NCBI GenBank assembly: GCA_002706095.1
Contig: PAJP01000021.1
Span: 310,001-374,000, forward strand
From: Methylophaga sp.
GTDB taxonomy: Bacteria; Pseudomonadota; Gammaproteobacteria; Nitrosococcales; Methylophagaceae
Direction: 5' to 3'
DNA: 64,000 nucleotides
Shown here: piece after piece, positions 37,440 to 47,107 of the stretch
How the letters are laid out: each line of letters begins with the position of its first letter
Numbering within the stretch: the stretch's first letter is position 1
The notes under the pieces: model-generated
Seen by the model: only the letters and a program-made list of their open reading frames with translations
Databases searched by the model: none
Told to the model about the DNA's origin: nothing
Program-made: the position numbers and the translations under genes

Positions 37440-40400
37440 ATGCTGAAGATTGTGTACAGTAATGACAGCAGACAACTTGCTGCCTGGCTTGCTGAACAGC
37501 TTCAGTCTGAACCGCTCAGTCCGTTTGAGCAGGAAAATATTATTGTGCAAAGTAACGAGCTGGCGCGCTGGTTGTCGTTATTTATCGCCAATGAACAAGG
37601 CATTGCTGCCAATACCGAGTTCCCTTTTCCTTCGGCCTATATCTGGCGTTTGTTTCGGCAAATCTGGCCCGATATTCCTTTACATTCTCCCTATGCTAAA
37701 GCGCCGATTAGCTGGCGTTTATTTGCCATGCTGCCTGAGTTAGCCAATGAGCCCGAGTTTGAGGCGATTGCAGCGTACTTAGGTGAACAAGCCGATGAGT
37801 TAAAGCGTTTCCAGTTAGCCGAACGGCTGGCCGATACCTATGACCAATATCTGATGTATCGACCGGACTGGATAGCTGAGTGGGAGCAGGGAGAAAGCGC
37901 AAACTGGCAAGGGCATCTATGGCAGAAAATAACGGCTGACGATGCTGAACCCATGCACCGGGCCAGATTGTTAAACCAGCTCAATCAGCTTTTACAAACA
38001 GCCACAGAAAAGCCTGCAGGTCTGCCAGAACGACTCAGTATTTTTGGTATTTCTTCGCTGCCACCTGTCTATTTACAGACCTTTGCCCTGATGGCGAAGT
38101 TTGTCGATATCACCTTGTTTTATTTATCACCCAGTCAGCATTATTGGGGGGATTTGATCGACCCCAAACAGCAACAACGTCAGCAGTTGGAATTGATGCT
38201 GGACGATCCCGAACCAGAATTGAATGCGGATGTGGGTCACCCTTTATTGGCAAGCTTAGGCAAACAAGGTCAGGAGTTTTTTCGCCAATGTCAGGACTTG
38301 CCTCATGAAGCTGAGACCTGTTTTGTTGAGCCCATACCAGACACCATGCTTGGCATGTTGAAAAGCGATATGTTTGAGCTGGAGGTCGGTGAGCAGCAAG
38401 TGGCGAGTGCTGACGATAATTCTATTCTGATTCAGGTCTGTCATAGCCCGATGCGGGAAATGGAAATTTTGCAGGATCAATTGCTGGCTTTATTTGAACA
38501 GCACCCTGATTTATCACCCACCGATATTGTGGTGATGACGCCGGATATTGATGTGTATGCACCGTGGATTGAAGCTGTATTCGGAGCAGCTGATCCTGCC
38601 CACGCTATTCCCTTTAGTATTGCTGATAGCAGCGGCCAGCAGGAAAGTATTTTGCTCAATGCCTGGTTCAGTATTCTGGCTTTGCCACAGTCACGGTTTG
38701 ATGTGGAAAGTGTGCTGGCATTACTGGAATGTCCGGCCATCCAGCAACGTTTCCAGCTTGATGAAAACGCTTTGTTATGGCTACGCGAATGGTGTCAGCA
38801 AACCCGGATTCGGTGGGGCCATGATGGCAAAGATAAAATGGCATTAGATTTACCTGCTAATGACGCCAATACCTGGCGTGCCGGATTAGATCGTTTGTTA
38901 CTGGGCTATGCGATGCCACTGACAGAGCAGGGCGAGCCATGGCGTTTGTTTGATGGCCAACTGGCGATGGATGGCATTAGTGGCGATAAAGCCAGAATTG
39001 TGGCATCAGTTTCGCAGTTTATTGCGGCACTGGATAACTGGCGACAATGGTTAGCTCAGCCTCGTACACCACAGGATTGGCAACAGCAGCTTAATCTGTG
39101 CCTGGATAGTTTTTTTGATGCCGAGCATCTGGATGATCCACTGGCAGAACGCGAGCTGATTTCTATTCGTACCCAGCTCGATCGTATGATTGAAAGTACT
39201 GAACTGGCCGGATTTGATGAACCACTTGGCATTGACGTGATCTTAAGCTGGCAGCAATCTCACCTGGAACCGTTGGATAACAGTCATCGTTTTATGGGGC
39301 ATGGTGTCACCTTCTGCGGCATGGTGCCGATGCGGAGCATACCTTTTGATGTGGTATGCCTGATTGGAATGAACGATGATGTTTTCCCACGCCGCCAACC
39401 GAGTTTAGGCTTTGATTTGCTGGCACACCATCATCGTGAAGGTGATCGTTCTCGCCGTGATGATGATCGGTATCTGTTCCTCGAAGCCTTATTATCAGCT
39501 CAGCAAACACTTTATATCAGTTATATCGGTGCCAGCATTACCGATAATGCCGAGATCCCACCGTCTGTGTTGATTAGTGATTTACTGGATTATCTAGGTG
39601 AGAGATTTATCGATGAGCAAGGCCAGTCGGTAATAAACCAGCTGGTGACACATCATCCATTACAGGCATTTAGCCGTCGTTATTTTGATCAGCAACATAA
39701 CAAACTGTTTAGTTTTAATGCTCTGCAATGTCCGGTTTCATCTGAAGATAGCCAGTCACAATTGTGGTTTGCAGAGCCATTGCCAGAAGCGGATGACGCA
39801 TGGCGTGATATCAATTTGATGCAACTGAATCAGTTCTTTATGCATCCGGCCCGGTTTCTTTGTCGTGAACGATTGGGAGTCAGATTGGAACTGGATGAAG
39901 ATGAACTCAGCAGCCGAGAACCCTTTGAATTAAACGGGCTGGAAGCCTGGCAACTGCGGCAGTGGTTATTAGAAAACAAACTGAGTGATACGCCGGATCT
40001 GAATATTTCTGAGCTGGTGCAGGCGACGGGCATGTTACCGCAAGGTGAGTTTGGTGATGAATGGCTGCAACAGGAGAGTCAGAAAGTCGAAGCGTTTATT
40101 GATACCTTAACGCCATATTTAACTGAGCAGCGTCTTCCTGCTGTGCCATTTGAATTAGAAATTGGTAAATTCACGCTGAGTGGTCAGCTTGATAAGCTGA
40201 GTGCATCAGGATTATTGAGATATCGTTTATCTCGTAAAAAAGGACGAGATCTGATCAACGGCTGGTTAGAGCATTTGATTCTTAATATTCTTAAACCCGA
40301 GGGCGTCACGCTGGAAACACAATTGGTGTTTGAAGATGAAGAGATCACCTTCACCCCAGTCATCGACGCTCAGTTTTTATTAGAACATTATCTGAACTTA

Positions 40401-40667
40401 TATTGGCAAGGCTGTCAGCAACCACTGCCTTTGTTTGATAAAACCAGTCTGGCTTATGCCAAACAAGCCTTGAGTGATAAACCAGAAAAAGCCCAGCAAG
40501 CTGCTGAACGCACCTGGGCCCCAGCCGGTGAATTTGTGATGGCTGAGCAGGATGATGCCTATTACCAATGCTGTTTTCCTGCTAATCCTCTGGATGAACG
40601 CTTTGCCGACATTGCTTTGCAAGTGTACGAGCCGATTCAACAACACATTGAGGGAGGGCAATTATGA
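37440..40667 (+). CDS. recC: Exodeoxyribonuclease V gamma subunit RecC
   Basis: 1075 aa subunit that recognises Chi and splits the DNA strands in the RecBCD complex. N-terminal IVYSNDSRQLAAWLAEQL and NIIVQSNELARWL, the inactivated helicase region (VVCLIGMNDDVFPRRQ, GDRSRRDDDRYLFLEALLSA) and length match RecC. First gene of recC-recB-recD; the recB start overlaps its stop by four bases (ATGA). The gene for PtrA seen between recC and recB in E. coli is absent. Confidence 0.96.
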   Translation: MLKIVYSNDSRQLAAWLAEQLQSEPLSPFEQENIIVQSNELARWLSLFIANEQGIAANTEFPFPSAYIWRLFRQIWPDIPLHSPYAKAPISWRLFAMLPELANEPEFEAIAAYLGEQADELKRFQLAERLADTYDQYLMYRPDWIAEWEQGESANWQGHLWQKITADDAEPMHRARLLNQLNQLLQTATEKPAGLPERLSIFGISSLPPVYLQTFALMAKFVDITLFYLSPSQHYWGDLIDPKQQQRQQLELMLDDPEPELNADVGHPLLASLGKQGQEFFRQCQDLPHEAETCFVEPIPDTMLGMLKSDMFELEVGEQQVASADDNSILIQVCHSPMREMEILQDQLLALFEQHPDLSPTDIVVMTPDIDVYAPWIEAVFGAADPAHAIPFSIADSSGQQESILLNAWFSILALPQSRFDVESVLALLECPAIQQRFQLDENALLWLREWCQQTRIRWGHDGKDKMALDLPANDANTWRAGLDRLLLGYAMPLTEQGEPWRLFDGQLAMDGISGDKARIVASVSQFIAALDNWRQWLAQPRTPQDWQQQLNLCLDSFFDAEHLDDPLAERELISIRTQLDRMIESTELAGFDEPLGIDVILSWQQSHLEPLDNSHRFMGHGVTFCGMVPMRSIPFDVVCLIGMNDDVFPRRQPSLGFDLLAHHHREGDRSRRDDDRYLFLEALLSAQQTLYISYIGASITDNAEIPPSVLISDLLDYLGERFIDEQGQSVINQLVTHHPLQAFSRRYFDQQHNKLFSFNALQCPVSSEDSQSQLWFAEPLPEADDAWRDINLMQLNQFFMHPARFLCRERLGVRLELDEDELSSREPFELNGLEAWQLRQWLLENKLSDTPDLNISELVQATGMLPQGEFGDEWLQQESQKVEAFIDTLTPYLTEQRLPAVPFELEIGKFTLSGQLDKLSASGLLRYRLSRKKGRDLINGWLEHLILNILKPEGVTLETQLVFEDEEITFTPVIDAQFLLEHYLNLYWQGCQQPLPLFDKTSLAYAKQALSDKPEKAQQAAERTWAPAGEFVMAEQDDAYYQCCFPANPLDERFADIALQVYEPIQQHIEGGQL

Positions 40668-43600
40668 GCGCCCAATTTGATGTGAATACGGTTGAGCTCA
40701 AAGGCATTAATCTGATTGAAGCCAGTGCTGGTACTGGCAAAACGTTTACGCTGGCAGAGCTTTATTGCCGACTGGTGGTAGAACAAAAACTGGAGGTCAG
40801 CCAGATTTTGGTAGTGACCTATACCCGTGCAGCGACCGAAGAGTTACGAGGACGTTTACGGGCAAGATTGGTGAGTGAGCGTAAACAGCTTAGCCAACAA
40901 CAGCAGGCGGACCCTCAGGCGATTAAACGTTTGCAACTGGCGATTCAAAGTTTTGACGAAGCCGCTATCTACACCATTCACGGTTTTTGTCAGCGAGCCC
41001 TACAAGATTTTGCATTTGAGAGCGGCCATTTTTTTGATATGGAAATGGTGGCTGACGAACAAGAACTTCGACAAGCGGTAGCTGATGATTTCTGGCGTCG
41101 CCATATTAGCTCGGCTGATAAAGCCTTTGCTCGATATTTATTACAAAAACACCAAAATCCGGAAAGCTTATTGCAGTCGGTGAGCAGTGTGATCGGCAAG
41201 CCTTATCTTGAAGTCATCCCATTACCTGAGATGGCAACCGAACCATTACAAAGTTTATTTAATGAGCAATTCGATCACGTTCAGTCGCTGTGGTGGCTAC
41301 AGCGTGAACAAGCTATTGCTGTATTGCAGGACAAAAATTTACTTAACGGTAATAAATATCGTACTGCCAGTGTCAGCAGCTGGATTGCTGAAATGGATAA
41401 TCTGATGCAGGCCGGAAAACAGGCGGGCTTGTTTGAGAAGTTTGCCAAGTTTGGTCAGGCTGAACTGACTCAGGCATTAAAAAAAGGTCAGGAGTTACCT
41501 GAACTCGATTTATGGCGGGCTTGTGATGCTTTGCTTGATACTGAGCAACAATTGCAAACAGCCCGATCATTACAGCTGCAACAACTACGTCAGCAGTTGG
41601 CGGAATATCTGGCGAGTGAGCTACCAAAACGCAAGCAGCAATTAAAACTGCAGGCTTTTGATGATCTGCTGCTTAATCTGCAACAGGCGCTTCACGGACC
41701 GCAGGCAGATAAGCTGATTGCTAAAATTCGTGAACAGTTTCAAGCAGCATTGATTGATGAGTTTCAGGATACCGATCCAATTCAATACGATTGTTTTCAC
41801 ACGATTTTTGCTAATACGCAGCAGCCCGTGTTTTTTGTCGGCGATCCTAAACAGGCGATTTATAGCTTTCGTGGCGCTGATATTTTTACCTATCTGCAAG
41901 CCAAACATGCTGCTAGCAATGAGTTTAATCTGGATACTAATTGGCGATCACATCCACGTTTAGTGCAGGCCGTTAATCATCTGTTCGAACGCGTGCCGCA
42001 GCCATTTTTATATGAAGATATTCCGTTTCTAGCGGTCAAGGCTGCACGTCCTGACGAGGCGTGTTTAACCATCACTGGACAAGCCGTGTCGACCTTATCG
42101 TGGGTATGGATGGCAGATGACAAGCCATTTAATGTCAGTGATATGATGCAAAACGCCGCAGATATTACAGCTGATCAGATAGCTGATTTATTAAATCAAT
42201 CTACTGCTGGTGAGGTCATACTGACCGATAAAGAGGGCAGCCAGCGTGGCTTGAATGGTGGTGATATTGCGATCTTAGTCAGAAGTCACAAACAAGCAAC
42301 AACGATTCAACAGGCTTTACGGGCTCGTGGTGTGAACAGTGTGCAACAGTCGCGTGACAGTGTGTTTGAAACCCCTCAAGCAGTGATGTTGGAGCGGGTC
42401 TTAATGGCGATTGCTCAACCAAGCAATGACAGCTTGATTGCCACAGCTTTAGCCACGCCACTATTTGCCAAAACGGCGTTGGATATCTACCAGTTACAAC
42501 AAGACGAACAGCTTTGGTTACAACAAACTGACTTTTTTGTTTCTCTGCACGAGCAGTGGCAGCAGGCCGGATTTATTGTGATGTTTCGTGCCTTAATTGC
42601 TGCACTGGATGTGCAGCGTCGCTGGTTAGCTTTTGCTGATGGTGAACGGCAATTAACTAACTTATTGCATTTAGCCGAACTGATTCAGGCACATGCGACC
42701 CGCCGCAATAATACGACGGAAGCCATTTTGATGTGGTTAGCTTCACAGCGTCAGGCGGCCGATAAAAGTGGCGATGCAGCTCAGATCCGTCTGGAAAGTG
42801 ATGAGCAACTGGTCAAAGTCATTACCATCCACACCAGTAAGGGGCTGGAATACCCGATTGTGTTTTGTCCTTTCCTTTGGCATCAGAGCCAGTTTAATCA
42901 ATCACCTACCGTGATGACCTTTCATCGTGAAGACGATAATCAAGCCTGTGTGGCATTTGGTGAACCTGGTTTTTCTGAAGCTCAGCCGATTGTGGCTGAA
43001 GAACAGCAAGCCGAGGATTTACGTTTACTCTATGTGGCATTGACCCGTGCTCGTGAGCGCTGTGTGATTGTCTGGGCACCGGTGAAAAATGTGCAGCAGA
43101 GTGCGTTGTTTCAGCTACTTCATCCCGAGTTAGAGAGTGTTGATGCGGGTCAGATGCAGCAAGATTTGCAGGAGATGGTCAATGCACAAAACACGAATAT
43201 GGATACGGTGAACTGGGACCTGGAAGCAGCACCTATTGTCAAACAAGCTGAAACGACAGCAGAGACATTACAGGCCCGAGAGTTTCAGGGGCTGATTCAG
43301 ACACCATGGCATATCGGCAGCTTTACTGGCCTCAGTCATGGCCAGCATATGGAGTTGCCAGACCATGACGCACCATTGCTGCCAGTCGAAACGCCTAACA
43401 GTGAACCACGCCAGGATCGTTTTGGTTTTCCAAAAGGCGCTAATGCGGGTACCTGTTTACATAGCTTATTTGAGCATTGGGATTTCCAGCAGCAGAATGA
43501 AGAACTCAGCTTACTGGTGGATAAAACATTGAGCCAATTTGGCATTGATACAGAATGGTCTGCCACCGTGTCATCGTGGTTAGAGGCCGTTGTCACCACG

Positions 43601-44149
43601 TCATTAGATAAGCAAAGCGGATTGACCTTACGTGATATTCAGCCACATCAGCGTTTAGATGAAATGGCATTTTTCTTTCCAGTGACGCATCTAACAACAA
43701 AACATTTAAAAGACACCTTACTGCCATTTGTGGCTGATTATCCGATTCTCAATCCTATAGTGAAGTCATTACATTTCGCCGATTTGAGTGGCTTTATGAA
43801 AGGCTTTATTGATCTGGTCTTTGAGCAGGATGGTCGCTTTTATATTGCTGACTATAAATCCAATTGGTTAGGGACTCAGGCAGAAAACTATCAACAAGCG
43901 CTATTGGATGAGGCGATGGTGGCACATAGTTATCCATTGCAATATCTGATTTACAGCCTGGCTTTGCATCGTTATTTAAAAACACGATTGCCTGACTATG
44001 ACCCTGAACAGCATTTTGGTGGGGTCTATTACTTATTCATTCGTGGCATGCATCCTGATTGGGGACAATCGGGTGTGTATTTTGAGCGGCCATCGCCAGC
44101 ATTACTTGAGGCACTTGATTTGTGCATGTCTGAGGTAGGCGATGTCTGA
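40664..44149 (+). CDS. recB: Exodeoxyribonuclease V beta subunit RecB
   Basis: 1161 aa 3'-5' helicase and nuclease. UvrD-like motif I EASAGTGKTFTLAEL (~18-32), motif II IDEFQDTDPIQYD and later QRGLNGGDIAILVRSH and VALTRARERC mark the helicase. The C-terminal RecB nuclease domain has GFIDLVFEQDGRFYIADYK with catalytic Asp and Asp-x-Lys. The motor repairs double-strand breaks and degrades linear DNA. Coupled to recC by a four-base and to recD by an eight-base overlap. Confidence 0.97.
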   Translation: MSAQFDVNTVELKGINLIEASAGTGKTFTLAELYCRLVVEQKLEVSQILVVTYTRAATEELRGRLRARLVSERKQLSQQQQADPQAIKRLQLAIQSFDEAAIYTIHGFCQRALQDFAFESGHFFDMEMVADEQELRQAVADDFWRRHISSADKAFARYLLQKHQNPESLLQSVSSVIGKPYLEVIPLPEMATEPLQSLFNEQFDHVQSLWWLQREQAIAVLQDKNLLNGNKYRTASVSSWIAEMDNLMQAGKQAGLFEKFAKFGQAELTQALKKGQELPELDLWRACDALLDTEQQLQTARSLQLQQLRQQLAEYLASELPKRKQQLKLQAFDDLLLNLQQALHGPQADKLIAKIREQFQAALIDEFQDTDPIQYDCFHTIFANTQQPVFFVGDPKQAIYSFRGADIFTYLQAKHAASNEFNLDTNWRSHPRLVQAVNHLFERVPQPFLYEDIPFLAVKAARPDEACLTITGQAVSTLSWVWMADDKPFNVSDMMQNAADITADQIADLLNQSTAGEVILTDKEGSQRGLNGGDIAILVRSHKQATTIQQALRARGVNSVQQSRDSVFETPQAVMLERVLMAIAQPSNDSLIATALATPLFAKTALDIYQLQQDEQLWLQQTDFFVSLHEQWQQAGFIVMFRALIAALDVQRRWLAFADGERQLTNLLHLAELIQAHATRRNNTTEAILMWLASQRQAADKSGDAAQIRLESDEQLVKVITIHTSKGLEYPIVFCPFLWHQSQFNQSPTVMTFHREDDNQACVAFGEPGFSEAQPIVAEEQQAEDLRLLYVALTRARERCVIVWAPVKNVQQSALFQLLHPELESVDAGQMQQDLQEMVNAQNTNMDTVNWDLEAAPIVKQAETTAETLQAREFQGLIQTPWHIGSFTGLSHGQHMELPDHDAPLLPVETPNSEPRQDRFGFPKGANAGTCLHSLFEHWDFQQQNEELSLLVDKTLSQFGIDTEWSATVSSWLEAVVTTSLDKQSGLTLRDIQPHQRLDEMAFFFPVTHLTTKHLKDTLLPFVADYPILNPIVKSLHFADLSGFMKGFIDLVFEQDGRFYIADYKSNWLGTQAENYQQALLDEAMVAHSYPLQYLIYSLALHRYLKTRLPDYDPEQHFGGVYYLFIRGMHPDWGQSGVYFERPSPALLEALDLCMSEVGDV

Positions 44150-45890
44150 TTTGCTGAAGTTATTACAGCAGCACGGTTTAAGCGAATTAGCTTGCCAGTT
44201 TGCCGCTTATATTGATCGTAAAGAGCAGGGCATGCGCCCAGTAGTGAGTATCACGGCAGCATTATTGTCTGAAGCGATTGCGGAAGGTCATGTTTGTCTG
44301 AATTTGCAGCAATTACCGACATTTTGTCAGCCACTGAAATCGGTATTACCTGAAATCGTTGATGACTGGATGGAAATCTTGTCATTAGCCAAAACAGTCG
44401 GGCAACCCGGCGATTACACACCGCTGATTTTGACAGAACAAGGTTTGCTTTACCTTTATCGTTATTATCGTGATGAGCAGGATGTTGCCAGTCTGATTCA
44501 ACAACGTTTACAGCCTGTGAATGATATTGATCTTGAACAGCTCAATGAGGATTTAGGCCGATGGACCAGTGTGATTGAAGGGCCAGACTGGCAAAAAATC
44601 GCTGTGGCGGTGGCATTGAGCAGACAGTTCGCCGTTATTTCCGGTGGTCCTGGCACGGGCAAAACCACGATAGTATTAAGCATGCTCAATAGTTTGCAGC
44701 AGCAATCTCCCGAGCTGCATATTGGTTTGGCTGCACCGACAGGTAAAGCGGCTGCCAGATTGCAGCAATCCATTAGTACGCAGCATGCTTATGAGGTTAA
44801 AACGCTGCACCGTTTATTGGGTATTACCGAGCATAACGATCAGGGCAGTTACCATGCTGAACGACCGCTGCCTTTAGATGTGTTAATTATCGATGAAGCC
44901 TCAATGATCGATATCAGTTTGATGGCCAAATTAATGCGAGCTTTATCGCCGTCAGCCAGACTGATTTTATTAGGTGATAGTCAGCAACTAGCTTCAGTTG
45001 AGTCGGGTGCAGTGCTGGCAAATTTAAGTGAAGGTAAACAAGGGCAGTTCACCGCTGAATTTAGTGAGCAGTTTCCTGAGCTGGAGATTCCAGTGACCGA
45101 AACATCAGCGCCATCCACTTTGCTCAATAGCTTTGTGCGTCTGCAACACAGTTACCGCTTTGATAAAGACAGTACTATCGGACAATTAGCTAAACAGGTG
45201 AATGATGGTGATGTGTTAGCGTCACTCGCGTTATTGAATCCAGCAGCCAGTGACATCTGGTATGACACGGATGAAAAGCAACAGCAATCACGGTTTCTAA
45301 AGGGGTACCAAGCCTTTATCGACGCGGTTGAGTCTAAACAAACCCCGCAAACGGTGGTAGAAGCGTTTGATTCATTCAGAATTTTGGCCGCCTTAAAACA
45401 AGGGCCACAATCGGTGTTATCGGTTAACCGCTTGTTGATGCGTTTATTAGCACAACGCGGCTGGCGAACCAGCTTACCGTTTTATGCTGGCAGACCAATC
45501 ATGATCACCCAAAACGATTATCGGCAACGGCTGTTTAATGGCGATACCGGTATTATTTTGTATGACGATAGCGGCCAGCTCCGCGCCTGTTTTTGTTTTG
45601 ATGAGGAGGTACGTTGGGTACCGATTAACCGGCTTCCCGCTCATGAAACCGCCTTTGCCATGACGGTGCATAAAAGCCAGGGCTCAGAGTTTGATAGCGT
45701 CAGTATTTTATTACCGGATGAAATCAGCCCTATTCTTAATCGTGAACTGCTGTACACCGCGATTACCCGAGCCAAACAACAGGTGTTTATTCTGAGTAAA
45801 GAAGGCACGCTGCGTCACACCATTCAAACCCGACATCAACGTGAAAGTGGTTTAAATAAACAGTTAAAGCAAGCTGATGATGGTGTTTAG
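44142..45890 (+). CDS. recD: Exodeoxyribonuclease V alpha subunit RecD
   Basis: 582 aa 5'-3' helicase of the SF1B group. Walker A SGGPGTGKTT (~167-176), Walker B VLIIDEASMID, and motif VI region FAMTVHKSQGSEFDSV near the C-terminus are intact. Length is typical of gammaproteobacterial RecD, not the longer RecD2. Last gene of the recCBD operon, overlapping recB by eight bases. The complex should be fully functional. Confidence 0.96.
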   Translation: MSDLLKLLQQHGLSELACQFAAYIDRKEQGMRPVVSITAALLSEAIAEGHVCLNLQQLPTFCQPLKSVLPEIVDDWMEILSLAKTVGQPGDYTPLILTEQGLLYLYRYYRDEQDVASLIQQRLQPVNDIDLEQLNEDLGRWTSVIEGPDWQKIAVAVALSRQFAVISGGPGTGKTTIVLSMLNSLQQQSPELHIGLAAPTGKAAARLQQSISTQHAYEVKTLHRLLGITEHNDQGSYHAERPLPLDVLIIDEASMIDISLMAKLMRALSPSARLILLGDSQQLASVESGAVLANLSEGKQGQFTAEFSEQFPELEIPVTETSAPSTLLNSFVRLQHSYRFDKDSTIGQLAKQVNDGDVLASLALLNPAASDIWYDTDEKQQQSRFLKGYQAFIDAVESKQTPQTVVEAFDSFRILAALKQGPQSVLSVNRLLMRLLAQRGWRTSLPFYAGRPIMITQNDYRQRLFNGDTGIILYDDSGQLRACFCFDEEVRWVPINRLPAHETAFAMTVHKSQGSEFDSVSILLPDEISPILNRELLYTAITRAKQQVFILSKEGTLRHTIQTRHQRESGLNKQLKQADDGV

Positions 45891-45931
45891 AAAATCCGTG
45901 CTTAAAGTCTGTTCTGATTGGCGTTAGATGC

Positions 45932-46660
45932 TTAATTCCACTCAGCTAACGTTTCCAGATAGCCACTATCAAAACTGGACAATTTTATCAGTCCATCAAG
46001 ATCATTTATCACTATATGACCCTGTTTATTATCAATTAATCCTAAATCACGTAAGTGTTTTAAGGTACGGCTGACATGAACAGAGGAGATCCCGAGCGTG
46101 TCACCAATCAGGCTTTGATTAATGGGCAGATGAAAATCACAAGCACATGATCCCAGGCGCATTTTCATTTCTACCAGAAAATGAGCTAGTCGCTCAGGCG
46201 CATTTCGCCTGCTGATGTTGACAATTCTCTCAATTAACATAGCTTGCTCTCTGGCCATGATGGTGAAGAAAATTTTAGCCAGCTTAGGAGATTGTTCAAA
46301 AATTTTCGTTAGTGATTGTTTAGGAAATGGATGCGCTTTCAGCCTCGTTAACGCACGAAACTCTGTGAATGAGTTTTTCAATCCAATTTCTTGTAAGCCG
46401 ATAATTTGTCCTGGCAGGAAAATATCCAACACCTGTCTTTGGCCATCAGCCAGAGTTTTGATGGCACATGCCAGACCTGACTGGAGTGTATAGAAATAAT
46501 TGTTGTACTTACCTTTACGTGTCAGTTCTTCACCGACTTGAAATTCACGTTCATTATTTTCTAGAGTCATCAGTAAGTTGACTTCATCTTCCGTTAAATC
46601 AACCACCCGTTCAATTTGATGAACGATACAACTCCGTACATTACCAAAAGCTAGATCCAT
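45932..46660 (-). CDS. Crp/Fnr family transcription regulator
   Basis: 242 aa. Cyclic-nucleotide-binding beta-roll (~25-130, GEELTRKGKYNNYFYTLQSG, GQIIGLQEIGL), long dimer helix (~130-160) and a winged helix at ~165-230 with SLIGDTLGISSVHVSRTLKHL. The N-terminus lacks the clustered cysteines of true FNR, so it is not an oxygen-sensing Fe-S protein of that type. The CRP cAMP-binding Arg-Ser pattern is not obvious either. It faces away from the FecR gene; target unknown. Confidence 0.87.
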   Translation of the reverse strand: MDLAFGNVRSCIVHQIERVVDLTEDEVNLLMTLENNEREFQVGEELTRKGKYNNYFYTLQSGLACAIKTLADGQRQVLDIFLPGQIIGLQEIGLKNSFTEFRALTRLKAHPFPKQSLTKIFEQSPKLAKIFFTIMAREQAMLIERIVNISRRNAPERLAHFLVEMKMRLGSCACDFHLPINQSLIGDTLGISSVHVSRTLKHLRDLGLIDNKQGHIVINDLDGLIKLSSFDSGYLETLAEWN

Positions 46661-47107
46661 TAAAACTCACATGAAAAATGTTAAATGAAAGCGCTACTTC
46701 CCTCGGAAATGGGGGAAAGCATGTCTCCGATAATCATCATTCATAAATTGCTGAGCGTTTTAGATGAACGATGAAATAAATATCAATCATCAAAAATTCA
46801 CACCAACCTTGGGATAAAGTGACTGTTGATCATCAAGGACGCCAAGATATGGCTATTTGAATGCTCCGTCTTTAACAATTGTTAAATTGATAGAAAATTG
46901 TTGAAAAAATCGGAAATTATCTGTGAGAGGCAGGGCATTTTATCTTCACAGACAGAGATGAGACTCAGTCACACAAAGGTCTATGCATAGTTCATCATCT
47001 CGTTTTATAAGACACACCTGATTTTTTAGGAAAACAGTGTTTTTGTATTTAAGCAGAGTGCTAGTATATAGTTCGAAAGACAAATCTATTTGAACGTGGG
47101 ACCGTCA
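46661..47107. other. Divergent intergenic region with perfect palindrome
   Basis: A 447-bp AT-rich gap. It contains the perfect 16-bp palindrome TTTAACAATTGTTAAA (46871-46886), a candidate regulator site. A possible promoter TTGTAT (47043-47048), 18-bp gap, TATAGT (47067-47072) lies before the LysM-FecR gene. No small gene was recognised. Confidence 0.45.

Noticed and set aside
41754-41963. Extra frames inside recB and recC on both strands
   Set aside because: All are short out-of-frame readings of strongly conserved helicase genes.
46826-46836. TTGATCATCAA as an FNR site
   Set aside because: Half-sites are separated by one base instead of four.
47090-47107. TTG start six codons earlier for the LysM-FecR gene
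   Set aside because: The ATG at 47108 begins a proper signal peptide; the extension adds nothing recognisable.
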